From NCBI GenBank assembly GCA_028869725.1, contig JAGWRJ010000674.1, forward strand, positions 1-6,931: a stretch of DNA of 6,931 nt, written 5' to 3'. Below are positions 1-6,543 of the stretch, one piece after another (positions within the stretch are counted from its first letter, which is position 1; each line of letters starts with the position of its first letter). The translations under genes and the position numbers were made by a program. The stretch comes from Alphaproteobacteria bacterium. Lineage in GTDB: Bacteria; Pseudomonadota; Alphaproteobacteria; Micropepsales; Micropepsaceae. Under the pieces are notes generated by a model that was not told the origin of the DNA, ran no database searches, and worked only from the letters and a program-made list of their open reading frames with translations.

Positions 1-2820
1 ACGGGTTCGCGCATTCCCACCACCAACCTGACGACCACGAGCCCAGTCACAGAGCTGACGTCTGCGGACGTCAAGGCCACGGGTGTGACCCGCGTCGAAG
101 ACCTGGTGACACAGTTGCCGCAGGCCTTCGCAGCTCAGAATTCAACCGTCTCCAACGGCGCGACCGGTACAGCGACAGTCAGCCTACGTAATCTTGGCTC
201 AACGCGCACACTGGTTCTGATCGATGGGTTGCGCATGCCCTACGGGTCTCCGTACAGCGCTGCAGCCGATCTTAACGAAATTCCGACTGAGATGGTTCAG
301 CGCGTTGAAGTGCTGACTGGCGGTGCCTCCGCCGTGTACGGTTCGGACGCGATTGCTGGTGTCGTCAACTTCATTATGAAGAAGGACTTCCAGGGCTTCC
401 AGATCGACGCTCAATACGGCATCTATCAGCACAACAACGGCGACAATTCGGGTGGCATTCGTAACGCAATTGCCAGCAGGGCGGCGGTAAATCCGAGCCA
501 ATACAAGTTGCCGCCCAGCAGTGTCATGGTCGGCCGTCAGCTCGACCTCAGTGCGATGGTGGGTGTCGACTCCCCGAATGGCAAAGGCAATATCACTGCC
601 TATTTCGAGTATCGCAACGATCAGCCGATTCTCGAAGGCCACTACGATTACTCGGCCTGCGCAGTGGGTGGATTGAAGAACAATAATTTCACCTGCGGTG
701 GATCGTACACGTCCTATCCAGGTTATTTCAGCTCCCCGAACGGCGCTTGGACCCTTGGTAGTACGCCAGGCAGCTTTGTCCCATACGATCCGAGCAAGAA
801 TACGTACAATTATGGCCCGCTCAATTACTTCCAGCGGCCCGACACTCGTTATTCCTTCGGCGCATTCAGCCACTATAAGATTAACGATCACGTCGAGATG
901 TACAGCCAATTGATGTTCACGTCTTACCAGACGCTGGCCCAGATAGCCCCGTCAGGTGACTTCTTCAGGACGAGTACAATCAATTGCGGCAACCCGCTTC
1001 TAAGCGGCACGCAGCTCACCGACTTTGGCTGTACGCCGACGATGGTCGCAAACGACAGTAACGCGCCTCAAGTTTATATCGGTCGGCGCAATGTTGAAGG
1101 TGGTCCTCGTATAGATGATCTGCGGTACATGTCTTACCGCGCAGTTCTTGGGTTTCGGGGCGATATCGCCAAGGGGTGGAACTACGACATCTCGGGGCAG
1201 TATTCAAAAGTTCAGCTGACCGAGAACTATCTGCACGACTTGTCCGTCACCCGCCTCAAACGCGCTCTCGACGTCGTTGTCAGCCCAACCACAGGTCAGC
1301 CCGTCTGCGCCTCAGTGGTGAATGGTACCGATGCGAATTGCGTGCCTTACGATATCTTCACTGGCGCAGGCCCGTCAGCCGCTGCGCTTTCCTATTTGCA
1401 GGTGCCGGCGCTCCAGAACGGGTCGACCGATCTTCAGGATCTGATCGCGTCGGTCACAGGCGATTTGGGTCAGTATGGGATCAAGAGCCCGTGGGCTGAC
1501 GGTTCGGCCAAAGTCGCACTTGGCCTCGAATACCGGGCGAATAGCTTGGCCCTGTTGCCGGACACCGAATACCAGACCTTCGATCTGGCCGGCGCCGGTG
1601 GTCCGACGCTCCCTATCAGCGGTCGCACGAGTGTGACGGAAGGTTTCGGCGAATTCGAAATGCCGGTTGTCGAAAACAAGCCTTTTGCTCAGCTGGTATC
1701 GATCGACTTGGCGTATCGTTATTCGAGCTATAATACTTCAGTCGTCACTAACACCTGGAAGGCTGGTGGTGACTGGGCACCAAATGACAGCATCCGCTTC
1801 CGCGCCAGTTACGCTCATGCCGTGCGCGCTCCAAACGTGATCGACCTTTATACGGCGCAGGGCTACAACCTGTTCAACTATAAGGCTGATCCATGCGGAG
1901 CAGTCGTATCAGGTTACTTCCATGCAACGGAAGCACAATGTCTGGCGACTGGGGTGCCAGCAAGCGCTTACGGCTCCAGCCGCCTGAACAACGTTGCGGG
2001 CCAGTTTAACTTCCTGGGGGGTGGTAACCCCAACCTCAAGCCGGAAACTGGTAACACTTGGAGCCTAGGCGCTGTGCTGACGCCAACGTTCCTGCCGTCG
2101 TTCAGTGGCTCGATCGATTACTGGAACATCAACATCACGAACCTGATCAGTACAATCGGTCCCATCAACACGCTACTGGGTTGCTATCAATACAACCTTG
2201 CTGCGTCGTGTGCGTTGATCCATCGTGGCCCAACTGGCAGCTTGTGGATTACTCCTGGCTACATCACCGACACCAACACCAATATTGGTAGCCTCAAAGA
2301 AAATGGCATCGACTTCAACGCCAACTACCAGCTTGACCTCAGCGACGTAGGCGCGTCGGGCGACGGCCAGGTGATCTTTGGCTTTACCGGTACTTGGGTC
2401 AACGAGCTCGTGACCAATCCGGGTATCCCGGGACTTCCGGCGTATGACTGCAATGGCAAATACGGTAATGCCTGCGGTACGCCAAATCCGGCATGGCGTC
2501 ACCGCCTGCAGGCCACATGGCTTACGCCTTGGGACAACCTTTCGGTCACCGCACGCTGGCGCTACATTTCATCGGTTACGGCCTATAACTATGGCGCGTC
2601 CAACTTCGACTACAGGCTGCCTTCCGAAAGCTATATGGACCTCGAAGCATCGATTCCGCTGCCGAGCAATACCACCTTGCGGCTGGGTATCAACAATGTG
2701 CTCGACAACAACCCGCCGATCACGACGATTGGTGGTACCTCGGCTAACGGAAACACCTTTCCGCAGGTGTACGATGCCATGGGTCGCTATCTGTTCGCGG
2801 GCATCACGATCAACATGTAA
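1..2820 (+). CDS. TonB-dependent outer-membrane receptor, 5'-truncated by the window edge
   Basis: Outer-membrane beta-barrel receptor that imports a ligand using energy passed from TonB/ExbBD; the ligand cannot be read from sequence. The frame is open from base 1 to the TAA at 2818-2820, giving 939 visible residues. The GTG at 85 is internal, because plug-like sequence (TGSRIPTT...) precedes it. Signal peptide and TonB box must lie to the left. Plug hallmarks are LVLIDG near visible residue 71 and the segment 101-125 (VEVLTGGASAVYGSDA then GVVNFI). The remainder is an aromatic-rich barrel ending with the usual LRLGINNVLDNNPP element and a last strand YLFAGITINM. The final residue is Met rather than the common Phe/Tyr/Trp. 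All 12 visible cysteines fall into six close pairs. The type resembles the large receptors abundant in sphingomonads and xanthomonads, many used for carbohydrates or plant compounds. Family assignment is very secure; ligand unknown. Confidence 0.96.
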   Translation, partial: TGSRIPTTNLTTTSPVTELTSADVKATGVTRVEDLVTQLPQAFAAQNSTVSNGATGTATVSLRNLGSTRTLVLIDGLRMPYGSPYSAAADLNEIPTEMVQRVEVLTGGASAVYGSDAIAGVVNFIMKKDFQGFQIDAQYGIYQHNNGDNSGGIRNAIASRAAVNPSQYKLPPSSVMVGRQLDLSAMVGVDSPNGKGNITAYFEYRNDQPILEGHYDYSACAVGGLKNNNFTCGGSYTSYPGYFSSPNGAWTLGSTPGSFVPYDPSKNTYNYGPLNYFQRPDTRYSFGAFSHYKINDHVEMYSQLMFTSYQTLAQIAPSGDFFRTSTINCGNPLLSGTQLTDFGCTPTMVANDSNAPQVYIGRRNVEGGPRIDDLRYMSYRAVLGFRGDIAKGWNYDISGQYSKVQLTENYLHDLSVTRLKRALDVVVSPTTGQPVCASVVNGTDANCVPYDIFTGAGPSAAALSYLQVPALQNGSTDLQDLIASVTGDLGQYGIKSPWADGSAKVALGLEYRANSLALLPDTEYQTFDLAGAGGPTLPISGRTSVTEGFGEFEMPVVENKPFAQLVSIDLAYRYSSYNTSVVTNTWKAGGDWAPNDSIRFRASYAHAVRAPNVIDLYTAQGYNLFNYKADPCGAVVSGYFHATEAQCLATGVPASAYGSSRLNNVAGQFNFLGGGNPNLKPETGNTWSLGAVLTPTFLPSFSGSIDYWNINITNLISTIGPINTLLGCYQYNLAASCALIHRGPTGSLWITPGYITDTNTNIGSLKENGIDFNANYQLDLSDVGASGDGQVIFGFTGTWVNELVTNPGIPGLPAYDCNGKYGNACGTPNPAWRHRLQATWLTPWDNLSVTARWRYISSVTAYNYGASNFDYRLPSESYMDLEASIPLPSNTTLRLGINNVLDNNPPITTIGGTSANGNTFPQVYDAMGRYLFAGITINM

Positions 2821-2844
2821 CATTACTAACTGTACTGACTTTGG

Positions 2845-2872
2845 CGGCGGGCTTCGGCCCGCCGTTTTTTTT
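2845..2872 (+). terminator. Rho-independent terminator after the TonB receptor
   Basis: A perfect 8-bp GC-only stem (CGGCGGGC at 2845-2852, GCCCGCCG at 2857-2864) is closed by a TTCG tetraloop and followed directly by eight T (2865-2872). C(UUCG)G is an exceptionally stable RNA loop. It starts 24 bases after the receptor stop codon and should separate the receptor from the downstream cluster. Confidence 0.95.
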
Positions 2873-3065
2873 CGTCTGCTCGCAAAGAAATATGGCAGGG
2901 CCAATTTACATCGCCCTTTTCACTGCGCCATTCCTGTCAGCCCCAAGGGGGACGCTCACAACGCCGATACAGACCAACCTGCAGGCGGTAGCCATAGACC
3001 TGTGAGGATACCGGCCCCGCCTCGCTTGCACTGGTAGCCCAGCCTGCACACCAAAACTCAGCGGG

Positions 3066-3086
3066 CCTACCGTCTGCGGAGGTAGG
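3066..3086. repeat. Short inverted repeat (6-bp arms, 9-base loop)
   Basis: CCTACC (3066-3071) pairs perfectly with GGTAGG (3081-3086). On the minus strand it begins one base past the TGA (3088-3090) of the interrupted frame described separately, so it could be the relic of a terminator hairpin. It lacks a T-tract on either strand, and a 6-bp stem is short enough to be chance. Confidence 0.3.
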
Positions 3087-3087
3087 G

Positions 3088-3402
3088 TCACTTCAGAAGC
3101 GCAGTCGCAAATCCAGGATCCTTGGGCCCTTGCAGAACCATAGGGACCCGCGGCTGCGCCTCCAGGCCAATCCGTGCCTGAACGAAGGCCCAACTCCCGG
3201 AGCCGGCGGGCAACGCATCCTGCTTCAGGCCCGCAAACCTCTCTACGGACAGGCTGACCTCCGGCTTGATCCGGATTGTGCGCGGCCGCTATAAACGCTT
3301 TGCCATCAAGTAGTTCCATTGTCTCTTGGCGAGGTAATGGCACCCATTGCGGGCAGATACGGTAAACCAGCCGACTTGGAATGCCTCCGGACGGAGCGCC
3401 TC
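3088..3402 (-). pseudogene. Possible decayed protein-coding remnant, family unknown
   Basis: One minus-strand frame is open from just after a TAG (3403-3405) to a TGA (3088-3090), broken only by a TAG at 3289-3291. The downstream 66 codons have no ATG, GTG or TTG start near their beginning. They show coding-like base bias: by hand count over 62 codons, roughly 69% GC at position 1, 48% at position 2 and 74% at position 3. Their end reads as ordinary protein (RIGLEAQPRVPMVLQGPKD then PGFATALLK). The upstream part ends in QWNYLMAKRL before the internal stop. I do not recognise the family. It could be the tail of a gene lost by deletion and point mutation, or a chance frame in GC-rich DNA. Overlap with a competing open frame on the same strand keeps confidence low. 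Confidence 0.25.
3266..3295 (+). promoter_or_regulatory. Candidate sigma70-type promoter for the acp cluster
   Basis: TTGATC (3266-3271, four of six matches to TTGACA) lies 18 bases from TATAAA (3290-3295, five of six matches to TATAAT). Transcription would begin near 3302, leaving a leader of about 175 bases before the acyl carrier protein ATG. It is the best hexamer pair I found between the upstream terminator and the gene, and it points toward the cluster. Sequence match alone is weak evidence for a promoter. Confidence 0.4.
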
Positions 3403-3478
3403 CTAGCGCCCTGGCTGTCACACAGGGAATTAGGATGTTTGCGTTGTCCGGCCAAACGCGTCATGCATCGGGGTAGTT

Positions 3479-3754
3479 ATGGTAGACATACAGGAAACGG
3501 TATTCGGGCTCATTGCGAACCAGGCCAAGGTGGATGCCTCGACATTGACGCGGGAAACCCGGTTTTCCGATTTGAAAGTTGATTCCCTGGACGTGGTAGA
3601 AGTGATCTTCCAGATTGAGGAGAAGTTCGACATCTCCATTCCGTATAACGTCAATGACACCTCGGCGGACGGCATCGCTCTGGACACGCTGGGTGAAGTT
3701 GCCGATCTGGTCGACAAGCTCGTCAACAAGGCGGACAATCAGGGGGCCGCGTAA
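3479..3754 (+). CDS. Acyl carrier protein (NodF/AcpXL-like specialised ACP)
   Basis: A 91-residue acidic cytoplasmic protein that carries acyl chains on a phosphopantetheine arm. The attachment site is Ser36 in VDSLDVVE, the canonical DSL motif at the start of helix II, followed by the typical FQIEEKFDISIP. Beyond IP, housekeeping ACPs pass quickly into helix III; here about 15 residues (YNVNDTSADGIALDT) precede LGEVADLVDKLV. This resembles dedicated ACPs of the NodF or AcpXL kind more than AcpP. The ATG at 3479 fits the usual ACP N-terminus (MVDIQETVFGLI); the ribosome site is poor (GGGG at 3470-3473). A dedicated synthase gene begins 64 bases after the stop, suggesting they act as a pair. 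An unlinked phosphopantetheinyl transferase must activate it. Family certain; the acyl chain is unknown. Confidence 0.95.
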   Translation: MVDIQETVFGLIANQAKVDASTLTRETRFSDLKVDSLDVVEVIFQIEEKFDISIPYNVNDTSADGIALDTLGEVADLVDKLVNKADNQGAA

Positions 3755-3817
3755 ATGTGCGCGAGGTGCGCCGGAGCGAACGCCCAGTGCCGCCACCATC
3801 AGCCAAGAGATCACTGA
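3755..3817 (+). CDS. Possible 20-residue Cys/His-rich mini-ORF between acp and the synthase
   Basis: The ATG directly abuts the acp stop (TAAATG). The frame encodes MCARCAGANAQCRHHQPRDH and ends at a TGA one base before the synthase ATG. A purine-rich AGGGGG (3741-3746) sits 8 bases upstream, a better ribosome site than the AAGAGA (3805-3810) in front of the synthase. It may work as a coupling leader that keeps ribosomes moving from acp into the synthase, or it may be chance. The CxxC...CxHH pattern could bind metal, but 20 residues are too few to infer function. Confidence 0.2.
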   Translation: MCARCAGANAQCRHHQPRDH

Positions 3818-3818
3818 C

Positions 3819-5030
3819 ATGTACCGCGTCGCCGTTACTGGCATGGGGAGTATTTCTGCGCTCGGGCACAACGCGGCCGCCATGGCCGAGGGGCTGAGGA
3901 GGGGAAAGACAGCCATTGGCCCCTTAAGCACGATGCCAACGGATGCGCTGCAGATCAAAATCGGCGGCGAGGTTGCAGGTTTTGATCCCCTACAGCATTT
4001 TACCGACAAGCAACTTGGCCTGCTCGATCGCAACGCGCAGCTGGCTCTCGTTGCCGCGCGCGAAGCTGCGCGGCAGAGCGGGCTAGATTTCCGGGGAAAG
4101 CTCGGTGCGCGCACGGCGGCCATCATCGGCTCCGGCGTGGGAGGCATGGGAACGCTCGACGATTCGTTCCGCCGCCTTTACCTGGAGCACGCAAAACGCT
4201 TTTTCCCCTTCATCATTCCCAAATTGATGGTGAGTGCGGCGGTCAGTCATGTGACGATGGATTTGGGTATTACGGGTCCCTCGTTCACGGTTGCCAGCGC
4301 CTGTAGTTCAGCCAATCATGCGATCGGAACCGCCTTTCAACTAGTCCGGGCCGGTGCCGTGGACGCCGCGGTAACCGGCGGCACGGAATCGGTGTTCACG
4401 CTGGGAACGATGAAGGCGTGGGAAGCGATGCGTATTCTGGCTCCGGACATGTGCAAGCCGTTTACCCGCGACCGCAAGGGCCTTGTCATTGGGGAGGGCG
4501 CGGCCGCCCTAGTGCTGGAAAACTGGGATCATGCCCGCGCGCGTGGAGCCACCATTTTAGGTGAAATCATTGGCTTTGGCGCCAGCGCGGATGCCGGAGA
4601 CATCGTGTTACCCTCCCAGGCTGGCGCAGAGTCGGCCATGCGGGCATGCCTGGAAAGTGCCGGATTGTCACCTCAGGATGTTGAATACATAAATGCCCAT
4701 GGCACTGGCACGAAGATGAACGACGTGACGGAGACAAAGGCAATCCGCGCCGTCTTCGGTTCGCATGCCGACAAACTTGCCGTTTCGTCGACAAAGTCGA
4801 TAACCGGCCACGCTCTGGGAGCTGCCGGAGCGTTGGAACTCGTCGCAACTTTTCTGGCTATGTCCGGCGGATTTATTCCACCGACCGCGAACTACGACAC
4901 GCCCGATCCGGAATGTGATCTGGACTACGTTCCAAACGAAACACGGGCGATGCAGGTCAATGTCGCGCTGTCAAACTCCTTTGCTTTCGGCGGATTGAAC
5001 GCGGTCCTTGCAGTCCGGGGCGGCGTGTGA
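3819..5030 (+). CDS. Beta-ketoacyl-ACP synthase, NodE/FabF-like (KAS II type)
   Basis: A 403-residue thiolase-fold condensing enzyme that extends an ACP- or enzyme-bound acyl chain by two carbons from malonyl-ACP with loss of CO2. The N-terminus YRVAVTGMGSISALG is typical of the family. The nucleophile is Cys162 in TVASACSSANHAIG; the catalytic histidines are His294 in NAHGTGTKMND and His331 in KSITGHALGAAGALE, with Lys326 beside it. The C-terminal SNSFAFGGLNAVL glycine loop is intact, so the enzyme should be active. The CSSANHAIG context recalls NodE and relatives more than housekeeping FabF (which usually has ACATG). Length matches the roughly 400-410 residues expected. The frame is open back into acp, but homology begins at the ATG at 3819. 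Pairing with the preceding ACP resembles nodFE; no nodulation genes are visible, so I infer a specialised lipid or polyketide-like elongation step. Confidence 0.93.
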   Translation: MYRVAVTGMGSISALGHNAAAMAEGLRRGKTAIGPLSTMPTDALQIKIGGEVAGFDPLQHFTDKQLGLLDRNAQLALVAAREAARQSGLDFRGKLGARTAAIIGSGVGGMGTLDDSFRRLYLEHAKRFFPFIIPKLMVSAAVSHVTMDLGITGPSFTVASACSSANHAIGTAFQLVRAGAVDAAVTGGTESVFTLGTMKAWEAMRILAPDMCKPFTRDRKGLVIGEGAAALVLENWDHARARGATILGEIIGFGASADAGDIVLPSQAGAESAMRACLESAGLSPQDVEYINAHGTGTKMNDVTETKAIRAVFGSHADKLAVSSTKSITGHALGAAGALELVATFLAMSGGFIPPTANYDTPDPECDLDYVPNETRAMQVNVALSNSFAFGGLNAVLAVRGGV

Positions 5031-5090
5031 CGATGAAGACGGTCTGGCTTGCTACGGCCGGAGCCTCGTGATGGAATTGTATTATAAGAC

Positions 5091-5094
5091 GGAG
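5091..5094 (+). promoter_or_regulatory. Ribosome binding site that fixes a GTG start
   Basis: GGAG at 5091-5094 lies 7 bases before the GTG at 5102. No in-frame ATG near the beginning of the membrane-protein frame could replace it, and an in-frame stop (TGA 5069-5071) lies upstream, so GTG is the best supported start. Confidence 0.6.
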
Positions 5095-5101
5095 TGACAG
5101 C

Positions 5102-5884
5102 GTGTCCGGCCTCAACTTCAACCGAAATGAAACACGGCCCATAGATGCGACGGAAGTCTGGCTGAACCGGCTATCCATCTGCTTGCCGCTCGTATTTCTG
5201 ATCGGAGTGCCGACGGTCCTAATCACGCGCATCATTTACTTCCACTACTATCCCAGCGAATTCGTCAACGATTCACCGACGATCAGCGGAACCGCATCGC
5301 AGGCCCCGGCGGACTATTTCTTTGAAATCTGCATGATGCCGGTAGTGGCCTGCATTTTCATTGCCTGGACGCTAAACCTGCTTCGCAACACCAGGCGCCT
5401 GGCGCATACGAAGCGCCGTGGGGAAAACATCCTTGGCCCGACGATCCTGAACTGGCTTTCGTGCAGTTTCGGAATTTGTGCAGGGGTGTTTCTGGGGTTG
5501 GTAGCGATATACAACCTGAGACAAGGCCACGACGTTCATATGTTCGGCTCGTGGGCTTTCTATATCAGCCAATCGCTTTCGATTGTCTTCGACATTCTTT
5601 TCGTATTATGGATGCGCCAGATTTCGGTCGACAGCGGGATGGAGGCATCCGATTTCTGGGCACGCGTTGCGGTGGCCGCAGGAGTGTTCATCGGGTCATT
5701 CTTTTTCCTCTACATGTACGAAACAAAAAACTACGCCCCGCCGCAGACCCGATACACGATCCAACTCATCTACATTGCGTCGGAATACTTCGTCTGCATG
5801 CTGTTCCTGCTGTACCCGGCGATCGCTTATCGAGAGATGCGCAGACATTTCGCCCAGCTGGCCGTGTGGCACTCCGACGATTGA
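5102..5884 (+). CDS. Six-helix membrane protein, probable Frag1/DRAM/Sfk1 family
   Basis: A 260-residue protein with a GTG start and about six membrane helices near residues 24-47, 72-94, 115-139, 150-171, 185-206 and 218-243, with no cleavable signal obvious. The order of features matches the eukaryotic Frag1/DRAM/Sfk1 superfamily: an N-terminal helix with IGVPTVLI, a first loop with SPTISGTA (compare the PYISDTGT loop of DRAM proteins), helix 3 with FGICAGVFLGLVAIYN, a following loop His (HMFGSW, His146), then helix 6 with SEYFVCMLF (compare AEW...SF). Family members act in GPI-anchor lipid remodelling (PGAP2/FRAG1), plasma-membrane lipid homeostasis (Sfk1) and autophagy (DRAM); bacterial roles are not established. 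It begins 71 bases after the synthase stop and is likely co-transcribed. This call rests on remembered motif order, not a search; otherwise it is an unassigned polytopic membrane protein. Confidence 0.65.
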   Translation: MSGLNFNRNETRPIDATEVWLNRLSICLPLVFLIGVPTVLITRIIYFHYYPSEFVNDSPTISGTASQAPADYFFEICMMPVVACIFIAWTLNLLRNTRRLAHTKRRGENILGPTILNWLSCSFGICAGVFLGLVAIYNLRQGHDVHMFGSWAFYISQSLSIVFDILFVLWMRQISVDSGMEASDFWARVAVAAGVFIGSFFFLYMYETKNYAPPQTRYTIQLIYIASEYFVCMLFLLYPAIAYREMRRHFAQLAVWHSDD

Positions 5885-5893
5885 TGGTCCGGC

Positions 5894-6535
5894 CTACGAA
5901 TTTCTGAGTGTGTCCTGGTCGCCCGAGCGCCGGAGGATCAGTTTCCGCGCCCGCCAAAATCGCTGCAGCGCCGTGAAATGCGTACCCGCGGCAAGAACGG
6001 CGAGACCGGCATAGAGGACGTGCCCGCCGAGTGCGTCAGGCAGTGGAATGAAGGGATCAAGAATCAGGGCGGCAGTCAGGATCACGAGGCGCTCGAGCCG
6101 CTCCAGAAGGTCAGGCCAGGCATCATTGTCGATGGGTACCTCGACAGCCGTCCGTGCCTTGTTGTAACTGGTCAGCAGCGATCCGCTGAGCGCCAGAAAC
6201 GACAGAGCCCACCAGCCTGTCACCCAGGCAATCGCGAAGTAAATGGCGGCTTCCTGATAGCGGTCGACGACGGCATCCAGATATCCGCCGAAACGCGACG
6301 TAGCATTGGTCAGCCGTGCCACTGCACCATCTATACCGTCGAAAACGAGCGAGACCGCCAGACCCAAGCCGAAAATGAGGGGGTTGCGATGGAACGGATA
6401 GAGTGCGCAATTGGCAAGGACGAAGACAAGACCGAGAATCGTCACCTGGTTGGGCGACAGGCCGGCCGCGACGAAGCCGCGCGCCAAAGCGTTCCAAAGT
6501 CTATTGGTGAAGGCTTTGTAGTTGCCGTCGATCAT
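5894..6535 (-). CDS. CDP-alcohol phosphatidyltransferase, polyol-phosphate (PIP synthase-like) type
   Basis: A 213-residue integral membrane enzyme that moves a phosphate-linked group from a CDP-activated donor onto an alcohol, releasing CMP. The complete signature D-x2-DG-x2-AR-x8-G-x3-D-x3-D is present: Asp66, Asp69-Gly70, Ala73-Arg74, Gly83, Asp87 and Asp91, including the metal ligands and the catalytic Asp. The upstream LSPNQVTILGL (26-36) matches the conserved xPN-T-G element of helix 1. Later elements, TSYNKART and ERLERLVIL, resemble the SYxRAR and ER-ER motifs of phosphatidylinositol-phosphate and archaetidylinositol-phosphate synthases, suggesting a phosphorylated polyol acceptor rather than serine or glycerol phosphate. 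Di-myo-inositol-phosphate-phosphate synthase is a possible alternative. The gene follows the kinase by 8 bases and ends 9 bases from the convergent membrane-protein gene. Family very secure; acceptor inferred. Confidence 0.92.
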   Translation of the reverse strand: MIDGNYKAFTNRLWNALARGFVAAGLSPNQVTILGLVFVLANCALYPFHRNPLIFGLGLAVSLVFDGIDGAVARLTNATSRFGGYLDAVVDRYQEAAIYFAIAWVTGWWALSFLALSGSLLTSYNKARTAVEVPIDNDAWPDLLERLERLVILTAALILDPFIPLPDALGGHVLYAGLAVLAAGTHFTALQRFWRARKLILRRSGDQDTLRNS

Positions 6536-6543
6536 GGTCTGTC

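Larger units (their letters stand above)
2873..3478. other. 606-base region without an intact recognisable gene
   Basis: Six-frame inspection finds no protein I recognise. A 171-codon minus-strand open frame (2906-3421) has low-complexity Ala/Gly/Arg/Pro-rich composition with no motif and is probably chance. What can be seen is a better-looking but interrupted minus-strand frame (3088-3402), a short inverted repeat (3066-3086) and a promoter candidate (3266-3295) for the acyl carrier protein gene. No tRNA cloverleaf, long tandem repeat or insertion-sequence ends were noticed. The stretch may be gene debris plus the leader of the downstream cluster. Confidence 0.6.

Noticed and set aside
85..87. 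GTG as the start of the TonB receptor
   Set aside because: The frame is open to base 1 and the 28 upstream codons encode typical plug-domain sequence, so the true start lies left of the window.
199..909. 236-codon minus-strand frame
   Set aside because: Shadow of the receptor gene: Val/Ile/Arg/Ala-rich translation with no motifs, opposite a well-supported coding strand.
2906..3421. 171-codon minus-strand open frame in the gap
   Set aside because: Low-complexity Ala/Gly/Arg/Pro-rich translation, no motif, no convincing ribosome site. It also competes with a more coding-like frame on the same strand.
2873..3478. Insertion sequence or integration scar in the gap
   Set aside because: I found no terminal inverted repeats, target-site duplication or transposase motif; only the short 6-bp inverted repeat is present.
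3319..3582. 87-codon plus-strand frame overlapping the acp start
   Set aside because: It runs well into acp in another frame and encodes no recognisable motif; the acp frame has clear homology.
3615..3818. N-terminal extension of the synthase back into acp
   Set aside because: The extra residues are an out-of-frame reading of acp, with no family similarity. Ketosynthase homology starts at the ATG at 3819.
5033..5097. Two tiny ORFs (12 and 8 codons) between the synthase and the membrane protein
   Set aside because: Too short, no strong ribosome site and no motif. Overlapping stop/start bases alone are common by chance.
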